Part shown: one piece after another, positions 1 through 5,495 of the stretch | Layout: every line of letters begins with the position of its first letter | Numbering within the stretch: position 1 is the first letter of the stretch | Assembly (NCBI GenBank): GCA_029063695.1 | Contig: JAIDNR010000066.1 | Coordinates: 1 to 9,343, forward strand | Direction of reading: 5' to 3' | Source of the DNA: Ruminococcus sp. | GTDB lineage: Bacteria; Bacillota; Clostridia; Oscillospirales; Ruminococcaceae | DNA length: 9,343 bases | Notes under the pieces: model-generated | Seen by the model: only the letters and a program-made list of their open reading frames with translations | The model's database searches: none | Told to the model about the DNA's origin: nothing | Position numbers and translations under genes: made by a program

Positions 1-1
1 A

Positions 2-7
2 TATAAT
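2..7 (+). promoter_or_regulatory. -10 box for the 56-residue membrane protein gene
   Basis: A perfect TATAAT lies at the extreme left edge, about 36 bases before the ATG at 43. A matching -35 box would fall outside the window, so only half of the promoter can be seen. The implied leader is short, about 30 bases, which suggests the small gene is transcribed from its own promoter. Confidence 0.45.
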
Positions 8-42
8 ATTAGTAAAATAAATCAAAATTTAGAGGTCTTATT

Positions 43-213
43 ATGATTAAATTCTTAGGAAAAGGAAATGATTTAAGAACCGAAGACGGGAAAATTACAA
101 AAATGGGATACATTGTTATGATGATTTCTTCTGTTTTTGGACTGTGTTTCTTTTTAGTCGGCAGATATATTTACGGTAAATCATTGCAAAATAAACAGGT
201 TGGTAAATTCTGA
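43..213 (+). CDS. Small single-pass membrane protein of unknown function (56 aa)
   Basis: This short reading frame runs from ATG at 43 to TGA at 211-213. An AGAGG ribosome binding site lies at 31-35, 7 bases before the start, and a TATAAT box lies at the window edge. The product has a charged N-terminal part of about 20 residues (MIKFLGKGNDLRTEDGKITK). One hydrophobic segment of about 20 residues follows (roughly 22-40: GYIVMMISSVFGLCFFLVG), then a basic tail (RYIYGK...NKQVGKF). The charge pattern, with Arg, Tyr and Lys just after the segment, fits an anchored membrane protein rather than a secreted one. I do not recognise the family. Support for it being real is the ribosome binding site, the promoter box and the coherent membrane topology. 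It is convergent with the gene at 317-628. Confidence 0.6.
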   Translation: MIKFLGKGNDLRTEDGKITKMGYIVMMISSVFGLCFFLVGRYIYGKSLQNKQVGKF

Positions 214-243
214 TTTATGCGAATAAACAAATAATTAAAATAA

Positions 244-275
244 GCCCTAAAGCAGTTGAAAAACTACTTTCGGGC
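244..275 (-). terminator. Stem-loop terminator, mainly for the 317-628 gene
   Basis: The stem is GCCC-T-AAAG-C-AGTT with a GAAA loop and AACT-A-CTTT-C-GGGC, giving 12 pairs and two internal mismatches. On the minus strand it is followed by a T-rich stretch (TTATTTTAATTATTTG, 243 down to 228), as expected for an intrinsic terminator of the minus-strand gene ending at 317. On the plus strand the following bases are less T-rich, so its use for the gene ending at 213 is weaker. Confidence 0.6.
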
Positions 276-316
276 ATTACTTCTATATGAGTATCACTCT
301 TATTTAATGAGATTTT

Positions 317-628
317 TCATTTTATTATATATAATTTGAGGTATTTTCTATAGGCTTTTTTCCAGTTATGGCAATAAGAAAAGCAGGTAAACAGGTTGTC
401 ATCACGGCTTTCCCATTTAAGACGAAATTCGTATGCATTGTATTTGGGTTCTGACCATCTGTAATCGCATATATCATAACTGCAAAAGAATTTTTTGTAT
501 GCTTTACCATTAGGAACATCTTCTGCACGGCGGACAGCAGAACTTGCTGATTTTTTACCGAATTTGCTGTTTGACTCCTTAAAAAAAACAATTTTTCCTG
601 TTTTGCGGAATTTATAACTTCTGCTCAT
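317..628 (-). CDS. Basic conserved-looking protein of unknown function (103 aa)
   Basis: The start is ATG at 628, preceded by a strong GGAGGTG ribosome binding site (about 634-640) and a consensus promoter at 667-695. This favours it over the shorter overlapping frame within it. The product is rich in Lys, Arg and aromatic residues. It begins MSRSYKFRKTGK and has a central block with AVRRAEDVPNGKAYKKF (31-47), then CSYDICDYRW (49-58). The RR...VPNGKAYKK...SYDICDYRW layout resembles small uncharacterised proteins I associate with Firmicutes, but I cannot assign a Pfam name from sequence alone. There is no signal peptide or membrane segment, so it is probably cytoplasmic. High positive charge and paired Cys (C49, C54) would allow nucleic-acid or metal binding, but that is speculation. 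It stands alone as a single-gene unit. Confidence 0.7.
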   Translation of the reverse strand: MSRSYKFRKTGKIVFFKESNSKFGKKSASSAVRRAEDVPNGKAYKKFFCSYDICDYRWSEPKYNAYEFRLKWESRDDNLFTCFSYCHNWKKAYRKYLKLYIIK

Positions 629-666
629 ATCGCACCTCCGTAAATTCAGCAGTTCCTTTTGGATTA

Positions 667-695
667 ATTATATCATTATTTTATTAAATTGTCAA
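667..695 (-). promoter_or_regulatory. Consensus sigma-A promoter for the 317-628 gene
   Basis: Read on the minus strand, TTGACA (690-695) and TATAAT (667-672) are separated by exactly 17 bases. Both hexamers match the housekeeping consensus perfectly. The promoter lies 39 bases upstream of the start codon at 628, with the GGAGGTG ribosome binding site in between. Confidence 0.8.
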
Positions 696-712
696 GTTAT
701 GTTAAAAAACTC

Positions 713-741
713 TTGCAAAAATACACAATATATGTTATAAT
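713..741 (+). promoter_or_regulatory. Extended -10 promoter of the DUF5662-GH3 operon
   Basis: TTGCAA (713-718) and TATAAT (736-741) are 17 bases apart, and a TG at 733-734 gives the extended -10 form TGTTATAAT. It is followed by an AAGGGG ribosome binding site at 765-770 and ATG at 777. It is arranged back to back with the minus-strand promoter at 667-695, with only 17 bases between the two -35 boxes. Confidence 0.75.
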
Positions 742-776
742 TTAAGCAGTATCAGTTTTGATTTAAGGGGAAATTT

Positions 777-1325
777 ATGATTAAAAATTTTTTCGGTCAT
801 TTAAGAACAATTAATGCACATCGCCATTTAGTCATGATTCATTGCTTTAAGGCAGGAATAATAAAGCGTGGACTTCTTCATGATTTATCGAAGTATTCGC
901 CGGCTGAATTTATACCCGGAGTTGTATATTTTCAGGGTAACAGAAGTCCGAATGAGCGTGAGCGTGAAGTAAACGGCTATTCTATGGCGTGGATTCATCA
1001 CAAAGGCAGAAATAAGCACCATTTTGAGTACTGGACGGACTACAGTACAAAAACAGGTACTCTCGACCCTGTGAGAATGCCTGATGAGTATATTTTTGAG
1101 ATGTTCTGCGACCGTGTTGCCGCTTCAAAGATATATAAAAAAAAGGAATACAATGACCGCTGTCCGCTCGAATACTTTCTCAGGGCAAAGAAAAGACGGA
1201 ATATAGAGAAAGTCACGGCACAGAAGCTTGAATTTCTTCTCCGTATGCTTGCGGTCAGGGGTGAGGATTATACATTCGCATTTATCAGAAATCAGGTAAG
1301 AAAAATAAAGAAATCGGGGAAATAA
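777..1325 (+). CDS. DUF5662 family protein, His-rich, putative metal-binding (182 aa)
   Basis: The start is ATG with an AAGGGG ribosome binding site 6 bases upstream. The sequence carries the features I associate with DUF5662: an N-terminal helix with spaced His (H15, H17, H22), then GLLHDLSKYSP (32-42, containing H35-D36), YFQG (51-54), and W72-I-H74-H75-K-G-R-N79-K-H81-H82-F-E84-Y-W86. The HD pair and the HHK..N.HH.EYW block resemble the divalent-metal ligands of HD-superfamily hydrolases, so a metal-dependent phosphohydrolase-like role is possible; this is inference and the family has no established function. The C-terminal half is Lys/Arg-rich. No signal peptide is visible, so it is probably cytoplasmic. 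It ends 4 bases before the GH3 lipoprotein gene, whose ribosome binding site lies inside its last codons, so the two are cotranscribed and probably translationally coupled. Confidence 0.8.
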   Translation: MIKNFFGHLRTINAHRHLVMIHCFKAGIIKRGLLHDLSKYSPAEFIPGVVYFQGNRSPNEREREVNGYSMAWIHHKGRNKHHFEYWTDYSTKTGTLDPVRMPDEYIFEMFCDRVAASKIYKKKEYNDRCPLEYFLRAKKRRNIEKVTAQKLEFLLRMLAVRGEDYTFAFIRNQVRKIKKSGK

Positions 1326-1329
1326 AGAA

Positions 1330-2715
1330 ATGGAAATTAAAAAATTTACCGCATCCGCACTTGCATTGATACTTCTGAGTGCCTGCGGAGTTGTTGAAAG
1401 TGCCGGAAATTCATCGGAGAGCAGAACTTCGGAATCAACATCGACATTATCTTCAACGGTATCGACGAAAAAAGTCATTGATATAGTTATGCAGACAGTT
1501 CCTAAGACCGATACGACAGATACTCATACGACGACAGTTAATTATATTACTCTCCCTGCCGCAGATTCGGCAGTACGGACTGAAATTGTCACAGTTCCCG
1601 AAAATCAGCCCGTGACGGATTCAGAGCCTGCGATTACGCAGACACAGCCCGTTGCAGTTCCCGTTCATAATATCAGTTCTGATGTGACAAACCACCTTGC
1701 GGAAATGACTCTGCATGAAAAAGTATGTCAGATGTTTATTACAGTTCCCGAAGCTATTAACGGCTATGACACTACAACTTATGTTGACTGTGCTTTTCAT
1801 GGAGGTTATGCACAGTACCCTGTTGGTGGACTTATTCTATTTGCGAAAAATATAGAAAATTCCGCACAAACTTCCGCACTCACGGCAGATATGCAGTATG
1901 ATGCCATGTACGCAGGTACAGGTGCATTTATAGCCACGGACGAAGAGGGTGGTGCTATAACAAGAGTACAATCGCAGCTGGGTACAGAAGCCGTGTACAA
2001 TATGAACTATTATGGTGAACTCAATGACTGGAATACAGCTTTTTCAGTCGGAGAAACTATCGGCAGTTATCTTGCGGAATACGGATTCAATCTCGACTTT
2101 GCTCCTGTTGCCGACGTAAATATCAGTCCTTATAACGAACTTGGTTCACGTATTTTCAGTACAGACCCTCAGATTGTCGCCGATATGTCGGGTGCTGTCA
2201 CGGACGGCTTGCAGTCTCAGGGCGTTTGCAGTACTTTGAAACATTTTCCGGGTCTGGGTGCAGGAAATAACAATACGCATTACGGCTCGGTCTGGATTGA
2301 CAGAACGTATGAACAGCTTGTCGGGACGGAATTTGTCGCATTCAGGGGCGGTATAAATGCAGGAAGCGACTTTGTTATGGTAGGTCATCAGATTACGTCC
2401 GCTTCGGGAGATAATCTCCCCGGTGACCTGTCGCACGTTGTAGTTACGGACTGGCTCAGGGGTGAACTTGGATTCACAGGCATTGCCGTGACCGATTCAC
2501 ACTCTATGGGTGCAATCTCGAACGTATATACAAGCTCAGAAGCGGCAGTACTTGCGATTGAAGCAGGTATTGACATGATTCTTATGCCGAACAGTCTCAC
2601 AGAAGCTGTTTCAGGCGTTGAACAGGCTGTACAATCTGGCAGAATCTCTGAAGAACGTATCAATGAAAGCCTTCTCAGAATTCTCGAAAAGAAAAACGAA
2701 CTTGGATTGATATAA
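1330..2715 (+). CDS. Lipoprotein glycoside hydrolase family 3, NagZ-like (461 aa)
   Basis: Likely a surface-anchored GH3 enzyme of the beta-N-acetylglucosaminidase (NagZ) type, acting on cell-wall or related amino-sugar glycosides. Residues 1-19 form a lipoprotein signal peptide with the lipobox L16-S-A-C19. A Ser/Thr-rich spacer (about 20-115) follows, then a single TIM-barrel GH3 domain (about 117-460). Visible motifs are MTLHEKVCQMF (126-136), GGLILFAKN (166-174), TDEEGG (203-208), LDFAPVADVN (255-264), KHFPG (304-308), H317, and AVTDSHSMGAI (386-396), where D389 aligns with the catalytic nucleophile. The usual NagZ loop KHFPGHGD....DSH reads KHFPGLGAGNNNTH here, so the His of the acid/base dyad is kept but its Asp partner is Asn315. 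At 461 residues it lacks the extra C-terminal domain of long Bacillus NagZ. A GGGGAA ribosome binding site (1316-1321) inside the upstream gene supports this start. NagZ specificity is inferred; another exo-glycosidase activity is possible. Confidence 0.88.
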   Translation: MEIKKFTASALALILLSACGVVESAGNSSESRTSESTSTLSSTVSTKKVIDIVMQTVPKTDTTDTHTTTVNYITLPAADSAVRTEIVTVPENQPVTDSEPAITQTQPVAVPVHNISSDVTNHLAEMTLHEKVCQMFITVPEAINGYDTTTYVDCAFHGGYAQYPVGGLILFAKNIENSAQTSALTADMQYDAMYAGTGAFIATDEEGGAITRVQSQLGTEAVYNMNYYGELNDWNTAFSVGETIGSYLAEYGFNLDFAPVADVNISPYNELGSRIFSTDPQIVADMSGAVTDGLQSQGVCSTLKHFPGLGAGNNNTHYGSVWIDRTYEQLVGTEFVAFRGGINAGSDFVMVGHQITSASGDNLPGDLSHVVVTDWLRGELGFTGIAVTDSHSMGAISNVYTSSEAAVLAIEAGIDMILMPNSLTEAVSGVEQAVQSGRISEERINESLLRILEKKNELGLI

Positions 2716-2720
2716 AAAAG

Positions 2721-2746
2721 AGCGTCCGTGATTTTTTACGGACGCT
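2721..2746. terminator. Bidirectional intrinsic terminator between GH3 and flavoprotein genes
   Basis: A perfect 9-bp stem, AGCGTCCGT (2721-2729) and ACGGACGCT (2738-2746), has an 8-base loop. T-rich sequence follows on the plus strand (TTATTATTTAT) and an A-run precedes it (2714-2719), which becomes a U-run on the minus strand. It sits 6 bases from each flanking stop codon and can stop both convergent operons. Confidence 0.9.
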
Positions 2747-2752
2747 TATTAT

Positions 2753-3370
2753 TTATCTTACAAAATTAGTCATACACGGGCTTTCTTTTTCAGGAAGTCC
2801 GTATTTTTCTTTTCCCAAAGCGATTGACTTCATCAGGAATGCCATATTTCTTGCAAGAGTACGCATTTGCTGTAAGCCCTCTGAATCTTGAATACATTCT
2901 CCGTTAAAATTGCCGTGAATACCGTTCCAATACTGACCGCTTGCAATCGGCATACCACATATTGTAAAATATTTGTTGAGTTCATCAAATGTTGATGTAA
3001 GTCCGCCACGTCTTGCAGCAGCAACGGCAGAACCAACTTTCATTGTTTTGTCAAAAGAAGTGCTGTAGAAAAGACGGTCAAGAAATGAAATAAGCGTTCC
3101 ATTGGCAGAAGCATAATAAACAGGACTTCCGATTACAAGACCATCTGCCTGTTCAAATTTCGAAGCGATAATATTCACATCGTCATCAAATACACATTTT
3201 CCGTTACTTTGACATGAACGGCAGGCAATACAGCCACGGATTGCCTTATTGCCGATATTTATAAGTTCTGTTTCAATGCTCTCTGTATGAAATATTTTCT
3301 CCATTTCAGCAAGTGCAGTATATGTATTTCCATTTGTGTGAGGACTGCCATTAATCAGTAATACTTTCAT
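2753..3370 (-). CDS. Flavodoxin-fold FMN reductase family protein with a four-Cys cluster (205 aa)
   Basis: This is a cytoplasmic flavoprotein of the NADPH-dependent FMN reductase/iron-sulfur flavoprotein group. The N-terminal strand and phosphate loop MKVLLINGSPHTNGNTY (1-17) bind the FMN phosphate, and GSPVYYASANG (81-91) is the second typical flavin-contact loop. Between them is a compact cysteine motif C47-x2-C50-x2-C53-x5-C59, followed by DDD. This is the spacing known from archaeal iron-sulfur flavoproteins that carry a 4Fe-4S cluster, so it may pass electrons between an Fe-S cluster and FMN; its physiological partner is unknown. The length is normal for the family. ATG at 3370 has a CGGAG site 7 bases upstream (3378-3382). 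It is the second gene after thrH, 23 bases downstream with no promoter or terminator between, so it is cotranscribed. Confidence 0.85.
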   Translation of the reverse strand: MKVLLINGSPHTNGNTYTALAEMEKIFHTESIETELINIGNKAIRGCIACRSCQSNGKCVFDDDVNIIASKFEQADGLVIGSPVYYASANGTLISFLDRLFYSTSFDKTMKVGSAVAAARRGGLTSTFDELNKYFTICGMPIASGQYWNGIHGNFNGECIQDSEGLQQMRTLARNMAFLMKSIALGKEKYGLPEKESPCMTNFVR

Positions 3371-3393
3371 ATATATTCTCCGTTAGCAGATAA

Positions 3394-4005
3394 TCAGTCT
3401 TTGATAGCATTCTTGATAGCCGAAAGAAGTTCGTCATAAGTCTCGAAAGCAGGATACTGAGGATAATCAGCCTTAATCTGCTCTGTACTCCTGAACAGGA
3501 AACCCGCTTTGCTTGCCTGAATCATGCCCAAATCATTGAAACTGTCACCGCTTGCGACAGTCTCATAACCGATTGACTGCAAAGCCTTTACGGTAGTAAG
3601 CTTTGACTTCTCACATCTCATCTTGAACCCTGTGATTTCTCCGTTTTCAGCAACTTCAAGAGTATTGCAGAATATAGTGGGCATACCAAGTTTTTGCATT
3701 AGAGGTGCGGCAAACTGCGTGAAAGTATCGCTGATGATGATAGTCTGACAGACTGAACGGAGTTCGTCCAGAAATTCCTTTGCACCGTCCATAGGCTCGA
3801 TTTTTGCAATAGTCTCCTGAATTTCCTTAAGTCCAAGACTGTGTTCCCTAAGAATACCAAGGCGGTAATTCATGAGCTTATCGTAATCGGGTTCGTCACG
3901 GGTAGTCTTTTTCAGTTCGGGAATACCGCTTGCCTCTGCGAAAGCAATCCATATTTCGGGAACGAGAACGCCCTCAAGGTCGAGACAGGTAATATACATT
4001 GACAT
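3394..4005 (-). CDS. thrH: ThrH: bifunctional phosphoserine phosphatase/homoserine phosphotransferase (203 aa)
   Basis: This HAD-superfamily enzyme removes phosphate from phosphoserine and can transfer it to homoserine, linking serine and threonine metabolism in the cytoplasm. HAD motif I is L8-D9-L-E11-G-V-L, with nucleophile D9 and the DxE form typical of ThrH rather than SerB's DxD. VPEIWIAFAE and TTRDEPDYDKLM follow and match the ThrH family closely as I remember it. Motif II is IISDTF (S92 with D93-T94), and motif IV is SGDSFND (152-158), which gives the Mg2+ ligands. The length matches known ThrH. The start at 4005 has an excellent AGGAGGA site (4014-4020) 8 bases away; a second in-frame ATG two codons later is less well placed. 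A consensus promoter lies at 4040-4068. It is the first gene of a two-gene unit with the flavoprotein and is divergent from rmuC. Confidence 0.93.
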   Translation of the reverse strand: MSMYITCLDLEGVLVPEIWIAFAEASGIPELKKTTRDEPDYDKLMNYRLGILREHSLGLKEIQETIAKIEPMDGAKEFLDELRSVCQTIIISDTFTQFAAPLMQKLGMPTIFCNTLEVAENGEITGFKMRCEKSKLTTVKALQSIGYETVASGDSFNDLGMIQASKAGFLFRSTEQIKADYPQYPAFETYDELLSAIKNAIKD

Positions 4006-4039
4006 AAAAAAATTCCTCCTTATTTTAATTACCTATAAA

Positions 4040-4068
4040 ATTATACTACTTTAAAATCAGTTTGTCAA
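4040..4068 (-). promoter_or_regulatory. Consensus sigma-A promoter for thrH
   Basis: On the minus strand, TTGACA (4063-4068) and TATAAT (4040-4045) are separated by exactly 17 bases, and both hexamers match the consensus. The transcript would begin near 4033, giving a leader of about 28 bases with the AGGAGGA site. Its -35 box forms the left end of the inverted repeat at 4063-4126. Confidence 0.85.
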
Positions 4069-4126
4069 GGGACGGAAGTGCCATATGAAAAGTATTATAT
4101 ATTTGTCATACTTCCGTCACTTGACA
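4063..4126. repeat. Inverted repeat linking the divergent thrH and rmuC promoters, likely operator
   Basis: The left arm 4063-4079 (TGTCAAGGGACGGAAGT) and right arm 4110-4126 (ACTTCCGTCACTTGACA) are reverse complements at 16 of 17 positions, with the mismatch at 4070/4119, around a 30-base AT-rich centre. The six outermost bases of each arm are the -35 boxes of the two divergent promoters. The repeat lies upstream of both expected transcription starts, so it should act as DNA rather than as an RNA hairpin. It may be a pair of sites for a regulator that touches both -35 boxes. The regulator is unknown. Confidence 0.7.
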
Positions 4127-4149
4127 TATCATCTGCCGTCTGATATAAT
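4121..4149 (+). promoter_or_regulatory. Consensus sigma-A promoter for rmuC
   Basis: TTGACA (4121-4126) and TATAAT (4144-4149) are exactly 17 bases apart. Transcription would begin at about 4156-4158, leaving a leader of roughly 37 bases before the ATG at 4194. The -35 box is the right end of the inverted repeat. Confidence 0.85.
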
Positions 4150-4150
4150 A

Positions 4151-4176
4151 TAAACATGATATATTATATATGTTTA
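4151..4176 (+). repeat. Small inverted repeat at the rmuC transcription start
   Basis: TAAACAT (4151-4157) and ATGTTTA (4170-4176) are perfect 7-base inverted arms with a 12-base AT-only core apart from one G. It overlaps the predicted transcription start and lies just upstream of the ribosome binding site. It could be an operator or a weak leader hairpin. AT-rich sequence makes chance symmetry fairly likely. Confidence 0.35.
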
Positions 4177-4178
4177 AG

Positions 4179-4184
4179 AAAGGA
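4179..4184 (+). promoter_or_regulatory. rmuC: Ribosome binding site that fixes the rmuC start
   Basis: AAAGGA lies 9 bases before the ATG at 4194. The earlier in-frame ATG at 4170 has only AT sequence upstream and would lie only about a dozen bases from the predicted transcription start. The 4194 start is therefore preferred, and it also puts the membrane helix at the very N-terminus as usual for RmuC. Confidence 0.7.
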
Positions 4185-4193
4185 CGTGCGGAA

Positions 4194-5486
4194 ATGGATA
4201 TTGCCATAATTATATGCAGTATTGTTATTATTTTTATGCTTGTAATTGTTATTGCAATGATGATGAAACTTGAGGAGAAAATCAAGAACAACAAGGGTGC
4301 TGAGAAAGAAATCGGTGAGCTAAAAAAACAGATTGAATTTATTAACAGAAGCAATGCAAATCACAGTAGAGCAGTTCTTGAACAGTCTGCACAGCAGAGT
4401 GAACTTATTGTCCGACAGATAACCGTGCTTGGCGACAGCCTCAGAAATTCTATGGATATTCATCAGAAGAATCAGCATAATGACATAAATGAACGTCTTG
4501 CAGAACTTGAAAGCGACTTTGATAAAGTTGCAGAAAATATTCTAACGTCACTTGAAAATATCCGTCGTTCAAATTATGAGAGCATGGAGAAGATACGTGC
4601 CGAAAATCAAGAAAGTCTCAACAGGATAAATGATACAGTCAATGACAAGCTTCAGAAATCGCTTGATGACAGGATTTCAAAGTCATTTGAGGCGGTAAAT
4701 AAACGTCTTACGGAAGTTTATGAGGGACTCGGAGAAATGAAGAACGTCGCTTCGGGTGTTTCAGACCTGAAAAATGTACTCTCAAACGTCAAGACAAGAG
4801 GAATTATGGGCGAAATACAGCTCGGAGCGATACTCGGCGAGATTCTTGCTCCCGAACAGTATTGTGAACAGACTGCTTTAGTCCCAAGAAGTGCAGAAAA
4901 GGTTGACTTTGCCGTAAAGCTTCCCGGAACCAAGGACGATGAATGTGTATATCTGCCTATAGATTCAAAGTTTCCTGCTGATACATATTCAAATCTTCTT
5001 AATGCATACGAAAGCGGAAATCCCGAACTGCTGAAAACAAAGCGTAATCTTCTTATTGCAGAGATAAAACGCTGTGCAAAAAGCATACATGACAAATATA
5101 TACGTCCGCCTTACACAACAGATTTTGCAATAATGTTCCTGCCCTTTGAGGGACTTTATGCGGAAGTTGTCAATCTCGGACTTGTTGAGGTTCTTCAGCG
5201 TGAATACAGAATAAATATTGCAGGACCTTCAACTATGGGAGCAATGCTTAACAGTCTGCAAATGGGATTCCGTACTCTTGCAATCCAGAAAAAGAGCAGT
5301 GAGGTATGGAAGATTCTTGAATCAGCAAAAAAAGAATTCGGAAACTTTGAAGATGTTCTTAATAAGACAAGAGACCGTCTCCGTCAGGCTGACGAGGAAC
5401 TTGGCAAACTCATAGGTACACGTACAAATAAGATTAACAGTGCGTTGAAAAATGTCACTGTTCTTGATGATAATTCGGAATCCTGA
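4194..5486 (+). CDS. rmuC: RmuC family DNA recombination protein (430 aa)
   Basis: RmuC proteins are membrane-anchored coiled-coil proteins with a C-terminal nuclease-like domain. They limit recombination at inverted repeats in E. coli, and their exact biochemistry is not settled. Here residues 3-24 form one hydrophobic helix (AIIICSIVIIFMLVIVIAMM). Residues 25 to about 190 are charged, heptad-like coiled coil rich in Glu, Lys, Gln and Asn. The RmuC domain starts at about 195 with TRGIMGEIQLGAILGEIL (201-218) and contains LVPRSAEKVDFAVKLPG, YLPIDSKFPADTY, IRPPYTTDFAIMFLPFEGLYAEV and INIAGPSTMGAMLNSLQMGFR, all hallmarks of the family. The length is normal. A longer start at 4170 would add eight residues but lacks a ribosome binding site. 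The gene has its own consensus promoter, is divergent from thrH, and ends 8 bases from the convergent PIN-like gene. Confidence 0.92.
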   Translation: MDIAIIICSIVIIFMLVIVIAMMMKLEEKIKNNKGAEKEIGELKKQIEFINRSNANHSRAVLEQSAQQSELIVRQITVLGDSLRNSMDIHQKNQHNDINERLAELESDFDKVAENILTSLENIRRSNYESMEKIRAENQESLNRINDTVNDKLQKSLDDRISKSFEAVNKRLTEVYEGLGEMKNVASGVSDLKNVLSNVKTRGIMGEIQLGAILGEILAPEQYCEQTALVPRSAEKVDFAVKLPGTKDDECVYLPIDSKFPADTYSNLLNAYESGNPELLKTKRNLLIAEIKRCAKSIHDKYIRPPYTTDFAIMFLPFEGLYAEVVNLGLVEVLQREYRINIAGPSTMGAMLNSLQMGFRTLAIQKKSSEVWKILESAKKEFGNFEDVLNKTRDRLRQADEELGKLIGTRTNKINSALKNVTVLDDNSES

Positions 5487-5495
5487 GTTCCGAGT
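5473..5495. terminator. Weak stem-loop between the convergent rmuC and PIN-like genes
   Basis: TCGGAA (5475-5480) pairs with TTCCGA (5488-5493), extended by A-T and T-G pairs to 5473/5495, with a 7-base loop. It overlaps both the rmuC stop codon and the end of the opposite gene. Only a short GTTTTGT follows on the plus strand and no T-run follows on the minus strand. It is therefore a modest terminator candidate, more plausible for rmuC. Confidence 0.35.

Noticed and set aside
325..591. Alternative 88-residue minus-strand frame inside the 317-628 gene
   Set aside because: It lacks a ribosome binding site, whereas the 317-628 frame has GGAGGTG and a consensus promoter correctly placed for its ATG.
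1125..1478. Minus-strand frame of 117 residues across the DUF5662-GH3 junction
   Set aside because: It overlaps two well-supported plus-strand genes, has no recognisable motifs and no start signals.
4170..4193. Longer rmuC start at ATG 4170, adding eight residues
   Set aside because: No ribosome binding site precedes it, it would begin only about a dozen bases after the predicted transcription start, and the AAAGGA site at 4179-4184 serves ATG 4194 instead.
4006..4193. Riboswitch or T-box leader before thrH or rmuC
   Set aside because: Both predicted leaders are under about 40 bases, too short for such elements, and no T-box or aptamer motif is visible.
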